DNA from: Lanius collurio
Taxonomy: Eukaryota > Chordata > Aves > Passeriformes > Laniidae
Length of the DNA: 64,000 nucleotides
Assembly: GCA_020086605.1 (NCBI GenBank)
Contig: JACBWW010000015.1
Span: 15,627,081-15,691,080 of the forward strand
Reading direction: 5' to 3'
Made by a program: the position numbers and the translations under genes. This document shows positions 35,601 through 48,300 of the stretch, piece by piece. How positions within the stretch are numbered: the stretch's first letter is position 1; each line of letters starts with the position of its first letter. The notes under the pieces are model-generated. The model saw only the letters and a program-made list of their open reading frames with translations. It was not told where the DNA came from and ran no database searches.

Positions 35601-38600
35601 CCTAATTGAGAAATGTACATTATTCAGAACTGCCCTGACTTGCAGAATGCTGAAGAATTGTCTTAAACACTAATCCATTAACAAGATCCTGTTCTACTAA
35701 TGTGTCACAAGAATTGCTTCAGCAACCCTTGTGACTCCTCCCCATGATGTTTGCCAGGACAGCTCTCATTTTCTTCCATAAGTGCTATTGAGACATGGAT
35801 ATGCCCAACAGTCCATACCATCGCCATAGTATTTAACCTCTCCTTGGGCAGCCCTGGAAACACAGAGAAGTGAGAACAATCACCTGCTGCTGCAATGAAT
35901 TGCCTGGGTAGGACTTAGGCTGGTGCAGGTCTATGAATCACTCAAATCATCTTCAGTGGGTTACCCAGTACTGAGCTGTGCTCATACCCACTAGCTGAAG
36001 ATTTCTTCCCATTACTTCAGGGAGGACTATTCACATACAGGCAGTAACACCTGCTTGGAGGCTAAGCTGCAAGTCCTGTTAAAGGTGAAGTAAAAAAAGG
36101 GAGAACAACAGAGGGATTAAGCAAAAGTATCTCTCCTTAGAATTTGTTTTTGGATTTACATGCATCTCTAGGGAATGAAAGATGACTCCAAAGAGCAAAG
36201 CAATTTGATATTGATGTGTTCTGTTTAACATAATTGTTTTACAAAGCTAGCATTACGAAGAAAAGATATTTACCTTATTCCTATTGTGAAGGATGAAATT
36301 AACAACCTGTCCATCGGAGGACAGAAATATTTCCAGGTTGTCATTAGTCTGCATGAAGAAGGAGACTCAATGAAATGGAAGTGGATATGATCTTGAGCAC
36401 AGTTTCTAAATCAGGAAAGGGAAAGTAGTAGTGAGATTCTCATCAGTAAGATGAGAATCAAAAATACTGGAAATTAAAACTTGAAGCACTTGCCTGTGTA
36501 GGCTGAGGCTGCTACAAATGACAAGGAACTAAACTCAGCTAAACAGAGGGGAAAAACATCAGAAATGTACGTTATTCCCATGCATCCAGAAAGGAGTAAG
36601 AAAAATTAAAGGGTATAGCAACAAATAAAGAAATACCAATATTAGAACTCCTGGACAGAAACAAGGAACAGCTCTTCAGTACTAGCCCATTGGACCCTGC
36701 AGTCTCATGGACTCAGAAACCTTCCTACCACATTGAAGTCACACTACAGAGATACCAGACTCAGGGAATATGGAGCAAAGACACCATGCAAGTAGCCACC
36801 AACACGAGGGAGACAACCCATGACCCCTAGCATTTCACTGCTCCAGTCCATGTTGTGCAGAGATGCACTAGACCATCCCCAGCAAGAACAGTGTTGCCCT
36901 GGCTGTATACAACTGCCTGTGCCTCCAGCTCCAGTACTCAGAGATGGTTTATTCTGGCAGGCTGATCCAAATTCCTTCCCACTCTCAAAGTGTCCCAGCA
37001 GCAAAGACTAGCAGCAATCACAGGTGACTTCTTTAGGAAGCCTGGAGCTTCATCACCTGCAAGATACAAAGGTGCAGACCATGCTTTGAGTACCCTGCAA
37101 CACTAAGTACCAAAGTGAGTGCACACAGTGGTGGGAGATAATCTTTCTACAACCAGCAACCTTCCACTGCAAACACCAAGAGTCTTTGCTTCAAGATTTT
37201 TACTAGCTGGAACACAGCATTATTAAGGATTACTTTTTTCCCATTCTTTTATATATAAGAGGATGGCCTCCACCCTGGTGCCAGTAGTGCACATATTTAC
37301 ACTAAAGCAGGAGACATACATTTGGAATGCTTAGCTGTAACAGTGCTGCAATAAAAACACAGCAACATCTTTGTGCTGAGCACGTCATGATCTCACATGA
37401 TCACACATATGACTTCTCTGCAGCCAGGCAGGGTTCTCAGGATGTTTTACCCTTCCTGCCTGCTGAAACTGGGTGGGCCAGGCCCTGGTTTGAGTTGCTA
37501 AAAAAAGAATGCTGGTGCAGGGAGCTGGACTCACAAAGCATTTGGGTGGGGATATGAAATCAAACTGGTGACAGCTGTGTTTCTCAGGCTGTGTCTGCAT
37601 AGTACAAATAGACTGTACCTCCCTTACTTAGGGAGAAATGAGGCTCTTGGACTTAAGTGGAAGAAGCCTCCATCTCACCCTATAATCTCTGCTATGCAGA
37701 CACTGCCAGGCAGCATCTGCTCAGGGAGTCAGGCCAGCATGCTCCAGCACACAGCAACTACAAGGGAAGAAGTTTGGGCAGTGATAAACCAGCTCCTACT
37801 CCATTCCTATAGAAGGACAAGTCAGCAAGATGGAGGAGAGCATCTGACTGGTATTTCTGAATGGTAGCTCATTCTTAAGTAGTCAACCTCATCTTGACTA
37901 TTCTTTTTTTTCCCCATATTCTCTGAACTTGAGTGGAGGAAGCAGAGGAAAAGAACCATTTGGAAGGGAATAGAAATGGATATATGATGTTTAAAGAAAA
38001 CTGACTGCATGGTTTCTAATCATGTAAACAATCTTTCACCACACAGCTTATAGCTTGAAGCCACAAGGCAGGAAGAAACCACTCCATACATGAGCTGTCT
38101 TAGCTCATCCAGTAGTTTTCATTGCTGAGCCACAGAGAAAAGTGCTCTAAGCTTTGCCAGACTAACTATGGTGCTGCTCAGGTGAGGAAAACATGCACAA
38201 AGGGTGACTTTTCACCCTTTGTCTATTCACTGCCTCTCTAGAAGGGTGGCTTCCCTGTAGGATGGCACATAGAACAAGGAAATTTCACTGCAAGGTGATC
38301 TCAGGCCAGCACATGGCCTTCCAGTCAGCTGATCAATAGCAACATCTGTGAAGCCCTCTCAGTTTTTACACTCAGAGTCTCATGGTGAATATAAAGGGTT
38401 TGTCAGGATCAGTGCATAATATTCATTAAAAATTGGTCTTGCACCCAATGCTAGAAAAAATACTTTCTACGAACAAGTGTTGCAAGACACAGTTCTAGCC
38501 AAGGGCTTTCATGACTTAGTTGCTAATATTAGCTAAGCTGCTAATAAATAACAGGAAATCTTTTTCCTTCCATACTGTAAAGACAGCCAATATTGTTACA

Positions 38601-41600
38601 ATTTCAGGCCACGCAAATGCCCTCTGTTCTTGATCCAAAGCTCATTCAACACAGCTGTTATCACTAGCAGAATGCAAAAGTCTAGAAGTTTGCACAATTT
38701 TTAATTTGGGAAGACGTTGCTGACATAGTGCACAAAACAAATGCTTTGCAATGATAGTAACTCCACAAGAGCTTGGTAGTTGATTTTGCACAGACTAGTG
38801 CTCATCCACTGTAAGCAGTATTTTAGTTCAAATACTCCAGAAATTCCCCACGCCAAACCCTTGTAAAGTACTTGGCAACCCTAAATCTTATGCTGAAGAT
38901 TATGAGCATGTATTCAAGATACTCAGCCATCCATGACGTTCCTACAAGTCAGCAAAACCTGGGCTGTCAAGAAAGAAAAGACTTCAAAAGAAAATTACAA
39001 CTTTTCAAAGTTGTTATCCTTTACAAAGGTATCTTTAACTGAAGTTGCTTCTGCCACCAGCAAGACCAGAACGAGTGCTAACACATTTGAAAAGGAGAAC
39101 AAATTTCCAACATCTCTGGCCACACAGGGAGGGAGAAGCTGTGATTCAAACACTGACACACTCGTGGGCAAAACTACTAGTAGCTGACATTTACAAGCAT
39201 CAGCTCCCCATCCCCTTAGCCCAGCAGTCAGGTGCTGCTGGACTAGCTCTTCTGCCTCTTTCTTCAAGACCAAGGGAGCCAACAGCAGGCAGCTCTGGTG
39301 CCTCTGCTGACATCTCAATCACACACAAGCTCCAACTGCTGCTCAGCAAAGGTGAGGGTCTGACCAAGCCCTATGTGCCAGACCCAGGACGGCATTTCAC
39401 ATACCCCAAGATATCTCAGATAGTGTTAGAAGCCAATATTATGACAATTGACTCAAACCCTAGGGGACACTGCTCTTACCACTGCTCTTTCCAGGGCCAG
39501 AAATCTCCATTACACTGGCAGTATAACACACTTCAAATATTCTCCCTGCAAGTTCAGTGCTGATGGATAAAGTTAATTCTCAGACATGAGCAGGTCAGAA
39601 AGCGCTGTTTATGGCTTAAATAATCCAGGATTCTTACATATAGAATATCTTGTGGGAGACACTGCTAAAGTCATTCAGACTTAATTTTGCACCAAAAGCA
39701 AAAGCTTGTACCTGGTAGGCAACTAAGTAGACATTTCTAATTATCCAAACAAACAGCTCCAAGGATTTTTGAAAGAAACAGAAAGTTCTACATCTTTGAG
39801 AGTCCTATGTGTGAAGACAGAAGCTTGTGTCTTCACATATTTAACCCACTATGCTGGCAGTTAGGACCACAAGGCACAAGTTTTGTGAGGTGGTCCTGCA
39901 AGGAGCTGAGGCTGAGGAAAGATGCCTGCTATCAGCCAAGTCACCACACATTAACTGGTGACCAATCACCTGCTGAACTGTATACACTAGTCAGCTGCAA
40001 ACTGCAGGGCGACCTGAACTTACTTCCCTGTGATTTATAACAACATGTTAAGCTAATATAATGTTGCTTTGTGCTGTGATGGGCTAGAAACAACCATGCA
40101 GTCAACATGACTCAGCTGAGCTGTACCAAGTTGAACAAAAGCCTTCCAAAAGTCACCCCTTTTTCCGGTGTCCCTAACCATCCTTCCTGTAACACTGAGG
40201 TGTGGTACCTTCCCAGCATTGTAGTTAACTATTATCTCCTTTCCCTATCCTGACAGAAAATAAATGAGAAAAGAATATCAGAAGAGAACATAAGAAACCT
40301 GTTAACCATGAATTCTTTTTCCCTCTCTGCCTCCCCTTCACATCCTGTGTCATTGTGGTCATCCTCACAAATAGCCCCAGGACTAGTTTACTTTATTTGT
40401 ATGTAACCTCTCCTAATTGATGTTGGAAAGAGGTGGAGCTGCTGCTGCAACAGCAAGAAGCAGTCTGTCACTAGCCACAAGATGCAAGATAAAAACCTAA
40501 CAAGCAAAATTCTCCCACACACTCTACTAAGGCCAGACAAAAATCTAAATATAATCAGTTTGAAGAAATCTTAGCTCGTGTTATTCTACTCCAAGTGTAA
40601 TGTTTGCCAATAACATGGAAAACTTAATTGTGTGAGGAGTGAAGACTCATTTGTACCATTTAAGCTACTAGGTCTTCATTAGACATTCCTAACTGTTAAG
40701 TAAAGCAGCCTGCTGTGTTCTAACCATTATTCATTACTGGAATAGCATATGCTGCACTGCTTCGTATTTCAGATGAAGGTCTCAATTTTTCTGTATGGAA
40801 AATGAGTCTTCCTTGACCTTCCCCTCACCCCCACTTCTGGTGACAACTGCACTACTTTCCTCTGTAGACTGCAGGTTTTAAAATGATAGTTTGATTATGA
40901 GCTACATTTAGTTGTACTTCTGGGATGGAGAGGACTAGCTGCTACTGCCTGAACAAACATCTAAGGCAGGGGTTAAAAAAAGTCTGTTGAAGGTGAAATG
41001 GTATATCAAAATATGAAAGATGCTTCACTAGGACCTAGATTCTGACCACCTAAAACTTTAACCAAGTCCTATATGGAAAGGAAAACCAGAATCAGTTTGC
41101 TGCTTGCAATCGCATGTTACTAAGGCATGGTACATATCACATCTGTACATATTTAATAAAAAAGGGTGGTTATTTCTCTTCAATTCTTCATCCTCTTTCA
41201 AGAAAGAGAAGCCAAATGATGAAAATCCACCATGAACAAGTAGCCACTTGGCTCCAGCTGGGAAAACACCAGTGTTGATTGTTAGATCATTTAGCCACAA
41301 CAGCTGAATTGCTCTCTGACTGGAAGTGGCTCTGGCTGCCATCTCTTCCCAGGACTCCTGTGTACTAGTATTGAACACCTGGAACAGGGAGATGATCTGT
41401 CTGGAGTGTAGAGTTTCATACTGAAGATAGCTAGGCAATTCATATTCAGATACATCTTATCAATAAACTAAGGCTTTTAAAGCTGTTGGTTTCTATACAC
41501 ATCTACTTAGTGCTCCACTAATGTGCCCCAGTATCACTGTCCACATATCACTGCCATACTGAGTTTAGTTAGTCAGACTTCTTCCAGAATGCAGTTCATC

Positions 41601-43472
41601 CAATTTAATGCTACCTGCAGGATGTCTGCCACACATCCGGTCCTCCAAGTGACAGCAGTGTGGGCGTGTTGGACCTATTCTTATGGACTCCTAGGTCATC
41701 AGGTCTAGACAACCAAATGGATTAAACACCTATAAGAAATATGAAGGCTGTTTCAGGTCACCATACTGGAAGCCTGGACCAAGTTTATCCTCTTGCGACA
41801 AAAAGGCTTTAGAAACAAAGGGGAAAAAGAGACAACAGGGAGCAGAGGAAGGGAGTCTATTAAAATGCCCTTCAAAAAGCAGGTGATATCCAAAGGCAGA
41901 TGGCAAAATAGCAAACTCTGGTTCATAAAATGCCAACATAACAAAGGATCAGGGAAAGATTCAATGAAGAGTTTGGTCTGATAAATTTTCTTTCAGCATG
42001 TTAGATAGAAAGTCTTTAGGACCAACAGACTATCGGACTGTTGAAGGAGTACCAACAGAAGATGCACTCAAAACAAAAAGTTATGGAAATTCTTCACGCT
42101 AGCCTGGGGAGGTTTGTACTTTGGAGTCTTTCTTTAGAAGTAGTTTATCTTCTGTGTTCAGCAGAACAGAACTTGATTTTATTCATTCTTCTATTACCAT
42201 TTTCTAAGGTCAGGTAATATTCAACCAAACATTTAAAAATAACTCCTACAGAGTGGAGGAGGAAGAAGGGGAGAACAGAACCTTCCAATCCTGAAGACTC
42301 AAACCTGTGACAGCAGTTACAACATTAAAACTTGAGCTGGTTCTCAAGATACTACTTCCCCACTCATAAGATAGCTGGCAAATCAAACAGATCATCAGCA
42401 CACAACAATAAACACAAGAACGGGAGTTATATAGGCAACAAAATTTCTGTCATGTTCTCAGTTAAGTATTAAGAGGGAATGAGATGACAAACCCAAGGCC
42501 TGAAAAGCTCAGCAGTTTGCCTAGCAAGGTGGGAAACAACCAAACATGCCTCCAAAACAGCAGGGGACCATGGAGTATGATAGTTTCAATCATTGTATTT
42601 TCTGATATTTCTGCAATATTTTTAAGCACCTATAGCCAGAAGAAGCCTCAGCCTTTCTCAAACAAAAAAAGGAAGCACCTCTCTCTAATTTTCACTCCTT
42701 AAGACAGCATGACACACAGAGATATCACACTGGATAGGAGACATGACTTAACCACCTGCAGAACCAGGTTTAAGTTCCAGCACTTGTAAAATTATCAAAC
42801 AATGCAAATGCTACAGGCATTCAGTGAAATTAAAAGCAATGAATTTACAGTGAGTTTTCACACATTATCCAATTAGTACCTTGCTGCAAGATATGAATGT
42901 GACAAACAGCTGTGTAATATTTATGAAAAGTATAAAGCAGTTGACTATCCAGCTTTAAATAACAAGGCAGTTCTGGGCTGACATCACTGTTACTTGTAAC
43001 AGGAGGGAATTTGTCTCCATCTATGGCAACACTGTAGAAGACCTCAGCACCCATAGCAGCAATCAGCAAATGGATTGTAAAATCAAGGATTTCCCAAGGA
43101 CATAACCCTCTTCACAACTGACATTGGCCACTAAGACCTAAGCTACCGTGTTAATTAAACTGGTGTCACTGTGAGGCACAGCAGTTCTGGTCCTACCCAA
43201 CTTGCACTTAGATGACTACACTACAAAGCCGTGGAGCAAAAGAGAAAGAACATACAATAAGCACATCCTTACAGTATCTCCCACAGCAGATGACCTGATT
43301 GTCAGACTATATCCACCTCCAGAATTTCCATTTTTCCTTTGAACTATAAGTGAAGTGGTAGATCTGATTTTGGATCTGTATCAGACTGGTATCAGACCCA
43401 GAAAAAAATACCACAGCCTGTTTTTTTATGGGGAAAAAAGTCTTCTGCCATCACATTTCCTCTGTACTTACC
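32661..43472. other. Gene-poor intergenic DNA with minor repeat remnants
   Basis: I find no exon of either neighbouring gene family. The longest frames are 172 codons on plus at 39045-39563 and 126 codons on minus at 41058-41438. Both lack recognised motifs, and the first overlaps open frames in other phases. A short CR1-like remnant at 33125-33185 is listed separately. There are A-rich runs near 34706-34722 and elsewhere. Confidence 0.5.
33125..33185 (-). mobile_element. Short CR1-like remnant
   Basis: 'ggaagggtcctacaaggatc' followed by 'atttagtctgacagcc' resembles the inverted CR1 3' block 'aaggatcatctagtcc'. Only about 60 bases are recognisable. Confidence 0.45.
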
Positions 43473-43932
43473 TGTAGGAAATGAATTTACAGAAGATCTA
43501 CAGGTGCTGACAGAATACAGAAACAGCACTGCACTTGAACAGATAGAAATGGATACATGTTTCGATTTCAGACCTTGGCGAAAGCTGCCTCAGTTAATAC
43601 AAGGAGCTTTTGCAAGCTTAAAGCAAACGCAGCTTTGTAGTTTTAAAATAAATATGCCTTATAAGAGTAGAAATGTATTTTTAACAAGTAAAAAACATAT
43701 TTTATGCAAGAAATAATAGTGATAAGTAAAGGAGTAAAGAGCTTCAAGTTTAACAATTTTATAATAGAGTTTCTTAAAAAGTTAAGATGCATTAATATAA
43801 GCTTATGTAATAGGCCATAATAGCAATATGTTCATTGGATAAGAAAGTACTAATTGTAACAAAATCATACAGTGTTGATTGGTACAAATGTGTAAGCAAG
43901 CTTTGTGGCATTAGCTTATTGGCTTAAAAAAG

Positions 43933-43940
43933 TATATAAG
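43933..43940 (+). promoter_or_regulatory. LTR TATA box
   Basis: TATATAAG is set in an AT-rich U3 and followed 30-50 bases on by a pyrimidine/GCTGCT-rich start of R. It is the only TATA box in the element positioned upstream of its AATAAA. Confidence 0.65.
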
Positions 43941-44086
43941 GCCTTGTAGAAAAAAGACTGGAGCTGCTGCTTTTTCAGCAAGCTGCTGCTACCTCACCAA
44001 GTTGCTGCTATTTGGCATCTGTACCTGCTGCAGCTGCCACGCCTGCCACTTCTGCTATAGCTACTGTAACTACTGCTTTTGATATT

Positions 44087-44110
44087 AGAGATGTTGTTCA
44101 CAACATCTCT
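44087..44110 (+). repeat. Perfect 11-base inverted repeat (hairpin) in the LTR R region
   Basis: AGAGATGTTGT at 44087-44097 and ACAACATCTCT at 44100-44110 are perfect complements separated by the two bases TC. They lie between the TATA box and AATAAA and would form a stem in the R part of any LTR transcript. Confidence 0.9.
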
Positions 44111-44148
44111 CCTGTCTCACCCTTCAAAAAACATAAGACTGATTCAGC

Positions 44149-44154
44149 AATAAA
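44149..44154 (+). promoter_or_regulatory. LTR poly(A) signal
   Basis: AATAAA lies 57 bases before the LTR end and 39 bases past the hairpin, as expected for the R-U5 boundary. Confidence 0.65.
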
Positions 44155-45335
44155 TCATCTCTGTGACATCCCAGTTACTTTAATCCTGGGACAACCCTGG
44201 AAATCCTGACACTTGCCCTCAACAGTTTGATGCCACCATATGAAAGGGAGATGATATTTACACCAGTACTGATGCTAGGCTGGTGTTTGAACTCAGGGCT
44301 CCTAGACACAAGGGGACTCTTAGGGGTAAGGTGAACAATGACACAGCCAACACTGCTGACCAAAAGCCAGGCAGACAAAGATCTGTACAAATCCAACTTC
44401 CTTGGCCTCACTGCGACAGCAGGTATCTTGAGAAAGCAGCAAAAATGCTGACTTTGGCTCTGTGAGCAGTGCTGGTGACCCAGACAGGCAGACAGTAGGA
44501 GCCAGGACAGGCATGGAGGTATTGCATAATGGCTAAAGCCCCTCATCCTAGAAAACAGAAAAAAGCCCCTAGACTGCTAATCTGCTAATAAGTGCCTAGT
44601 TTCTCTCTCAAAAGAAAGCCACATCCTACTCTCCCATGCAATAGCAGATGGGAAAGCCATCACAATGCACCATTCCTTGCCAGCAGGTACTCAAGAAGGC
44701 AGTGCCTGTGCAGCCCAGGCCAGCTGTGGCTGCCAAGCAGCCTGCCTGCACACAGCCATCTGTAGTAGTTCTCACCTGCTAAGTGACCTCCCTGGCTGCA
44801 TCCATAAAGACATGTCTGGAGTGACAAGCTCTGCAGAAATTTAAAAGACTTCTCAACTTAAGACAAATTTTACTAGAAAATAAAATGTTTTAAGCAGGAA
44901 AAGCAAAGTCCCTATGCAAAATTAAAAAAAAAAATCCAAAACATGTATAGGCAGGTCTCTCCTAAGAGACTTGTCCTCTTTGGCAGGTTTGATTCTGGTC
45001 ACTGGTGTTTCTGGATTGCAGCAAACACTATGCAATCTCTCCCCCAAGGAAGTTGCTCTTTCTATCACAAGAGGGGTGATCACCTGCTCCCCAACTCTAC
45101 AGAATCCTCCCATCAGGTGCTCTCAGGGCTCTGGCATCCCTTTTGCCACTTAACAATCAAGCAGAGATTACATCCTAGGCATTGGGTTTCATGACCTTGT
45201 AGTGTTCCCGTCTTTCTTTTGAGAAAGCCAGACTTCACGTTGTTTGGGTTGTCTTGATACTGCCCATATTTCCATACACAATCTAACTTCATCCCTTTAA
45301 AAGTTTTTAATTGACTGACCAAATTAAACCACCCA

Positions 45336-45370
45336 GATGTGATGTGATGTGATGTGATGTGATGTGATGT
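45336..45370. repeat. (GATGT)7 pentanucleotide microsatellite
   Basis: There are seven perfect tandem copies of GATGT, followed by a degenerate GATCT. Such a pure array is likely to be length-polymorphic. Confidence 0.97.
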
Positions 45371-48300
45371 GATCTGCTTTGTAACCCACAAACTGAAACC
45401 TGCACTTTTCACAATCCCATAAGCACTGTAAGGTGGCTGTGCCACAAAATAGGGCCCACACACTTTCTCACAGAAAAAGGGCAGCTAAGAACTAAAGGAT
45501 CCACAAAATCTATGAATGTCTTTTCCAAAGAGGGACAGCTGTTACACAGCCTTCCAAGATCAGGAGACAACAATAACAAGGAACCAAATCTGAAAGTTCC
45601 TGGCTCTCTCAAGTGTCACAGCCACCTTATCCGATTCAACACTAGAAGATAGTTACTGAAGGTGAACAAAATATCCTGTGGCCACATCTCAAAATTACAG
45701 GCATGACAAGGAGAATAAATGGAATTGATCAATTTGAAGTAACTCAGAAATTGATTTTTTAAAAATTATTTCACCCTATAGAATAGCTTGAAAAAGAAGT
45801 CAGTTTAAGGGGGGTTTTTTTGCTTTTTTGTTGTTTTTTTTTAATATAGAAGCCTTACAAGTGAAGTAATCTAGCATTGTCAGAATGACCTTGAAGGAAA
45901 AAAAACCCAAACCACCAAACATTTTTGTTCCCTAAGCAAAGTAATTTTTTTGCTGCTCTCTGGATTGTCAAGTTCTTATCTAATATATCCACGTTTGAAG
46001 CAACTATAATACCCAAGGAAGCCATAATTAAGATAATTAACCTATCATACACACGTAATTATGATTTCAACTTCAATACTTGGAAGAATTATTAACATGT
46101 TGCTACATGATACAAATTTTAAAAGAACTTCAGAGTAGCAGTTAATAGGTTATAAAATAAAACAGGAGGCAATTAAACTATTCAACTCACTGCAGATATT
46201 ACTATCACAGGAGAGTATACTTTGGCTGGGATGAATTCTCTTCACAGCACTCCATATGGTACTGCATTTTGGATTTGTGATCAAAATAGTAATGGTAACA
46301 CACCAATATTTCAGCTGTTGCTGAACAGTGCTTGCACAGCAACAAGACCTTCTCTGTTTTCCACTCCACTTTTCTACTCCTTGCCAGCAAGTAAGCTAGA
46401 AGGTAAGCAGAAGATTGTGAGGGGTCACTGACAGGACATCTGAGCCAAATTGATTAAAGAGATATTCCTCATCACATAACATCATGCTTGGCAAAAAACT
46501 CTGGGGGTCACATTTTCCAAAGTAATTGTTGCTTAGAGACTGGCTGGACATCCCACTGCTTGCAGAAGGTGGCAAGTTACTACTGCCTTTGTGTCACTTC
46601 ATGTGCACACAATGCACACTGTCCTTCATTTAAACTGTCTTCATCCTGACCCAAGAGTATTTCTTGCTTTTGCTCTCCTGATTCTCTCCCTCATCTTGTT
46701 CGAAGGGCCTGAGCCATCAGCTGGTCATTAATTGCTAACCAGGGTCAGCTCCTTTCAGAATCACAAAAGACAGAGTTACTCCTTACAAACCAAAGAACAA
46801 GGAGTCATGCAAGTCAGATTAAAGAAAATTTAGACAACTCAGGGTTCTGGAAAAAAACCAAAACCTACAGGTGAATTAAAAATGTATTGTAATAGCTGGG
46901 GATTTCAGGAGCAGAAAACGAAAAATAAAGTAGGTTTTTCAATACATCAGATGCCAGCTGGTTCTAAACTACCTGGACAAAGATAAGGCAGACAAAATCA
47001 GCGCAGTGGCACTACATATTTCTGCATCTGCTTTCACTTTAGGTGATGTGGAACAGAAAATCCTCCGGCTTGTGTTAACTTTTTTCAGAAAAATGCAATG
47101 TACTTCTGGGGGCAAAAAAAAAAAGATCCAAAAGTCAAAATACAAATCCCCACAAATAGGATCAAAATGAAACATTAAATCCTTCATCAGAAACATTAAA
47201 TCCTTCAGCAGACGAGTGAGCCAACGGTGCTGACAAACTCAAAACCACCCCACAGATTAAATTTGACCCATGTATTATGACTCATCTGAATAATTGCCGA
47301 GCAAGCTGTGCCTGAAAAAAACATCTCAGCATGGAAGAATTTCTACACCTGGGTCAGGGAAGGTGAGCTGTACTCAGCTGCCTTCCTTCGCAGCAGAACT
47401 TGTCGGTGCCTTGCAGAGAAAGCCAGGTGGCAGAGGAGGAGTAGTAGGGAGACAGAACAAATGACAGTTCAGAGTACAGCTGTGAGGAGCTGGAGAGGCA
47501 GATTAGTCCAATAACAACAGATAGAGAACCAAGGTTGAGAAGAAAAGGATAAACCACATTCCATAGGTATCAACACAGAGCTGTTTGGAGACGTTTGGTG
47601 AGTAGGTGATCCCAGAAAACATCTGAAAGGTCAAGTTAAGTTCATAAGCTTTTCTGGACTGAACAACCATTGCCATCATCTTAAATCTATTGCATTTCAT
47701 TACCTGCTCCCACAGTAACTCCTCTCTGAGGCAAACATGTGAAAGCACAGGAGTTGCCTGAGGCCCCTCCTGCTACCTCTGGCACATGTGCTGTCTCCAT
47801 GACAATCACCACGTTTCACTAAGACTTATCAAGCCCCACAGGAAGCCTTGCCATGCAACTGGCACCTCAGCTTCCAGCAGCAGGACTCAGTCATTAAGAG
47901 TTAGCTCACATACATCATCCAGCCAAAGCACTGTACCACAAACACCGTACAAGGAGAGGGGTCATCCACATTGTCTCCTAATTTTAAATGGTGGGGGGTT
48001 TCTTGGGGGAAGGTGTGGGAGGCATACGAATAATTGGAGGAGACTCAAAGGCTCCAGATGTGCAGAAGCCTCTTAGTACATAATTTAAAATTTTGGAGGA
48101 ATGTATGCACTGAGAACTGCCATCTCAAATAAGAAACATTTCTTGAACCCAATTCATGGACAATTTCCTGAGAAAGATGTACAGTTCTTTGAGCTTCAAT
48201 TTTTTCAGTGCTATACTGAAACCTACTATGCAATATCAAGGCTTCAAACAAATGAAGTCTTGTCAATACTGATTCTGATCACTGATTCAGAGTTTAATAA

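Larger units (their letters stand above)
43473..44211 (+). mobile_element. Solo LTR of an endogenous retrovirus (ERVK-like)
   Basis: The element begins TGTAGGAAAT and ends AAATCCTGACA, which are inverted TG...CA ends. It has a TATA box (TATATAAG, 43933-43940) about 210 bases before a poly(A) signal (AATAAA, 44149-44154), the U3-R-U5 order of a plus-strand LTR. The flanks are CTTACC (43467-43472) and CTTGCC (44212-44217), a 6-base target duplication with one mismatch, which is the length made by beta-retrovirus (ERVK) integrases. No internal viral genes remain, so it arose by LTR-LTR recombination. The 65-codon open frame at 44012-44209 starts at TTG and is incidental. Confidence 0.85.

Noticed and set aside
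39045..39563. Plus-strand 172-codon open frame, the longest intergenic one
   Set aside because: Length near the chance limit for 64 kb, overlapping open frames on both strands, no splice framing or known motif.
41058..41438. Minus-strand 126-codon frame considered as a Kelch-like fragment
   Set aside because: No Kelch repeat signature (paired Gly with spaced Tyr/Trp) could be placed.
44012..44209. 65-codon frame rich in Ala inside the LTR
   Set aside because: It starts at TTG, lies within R-U5 of a solo LTR, and needs no coding explanation.
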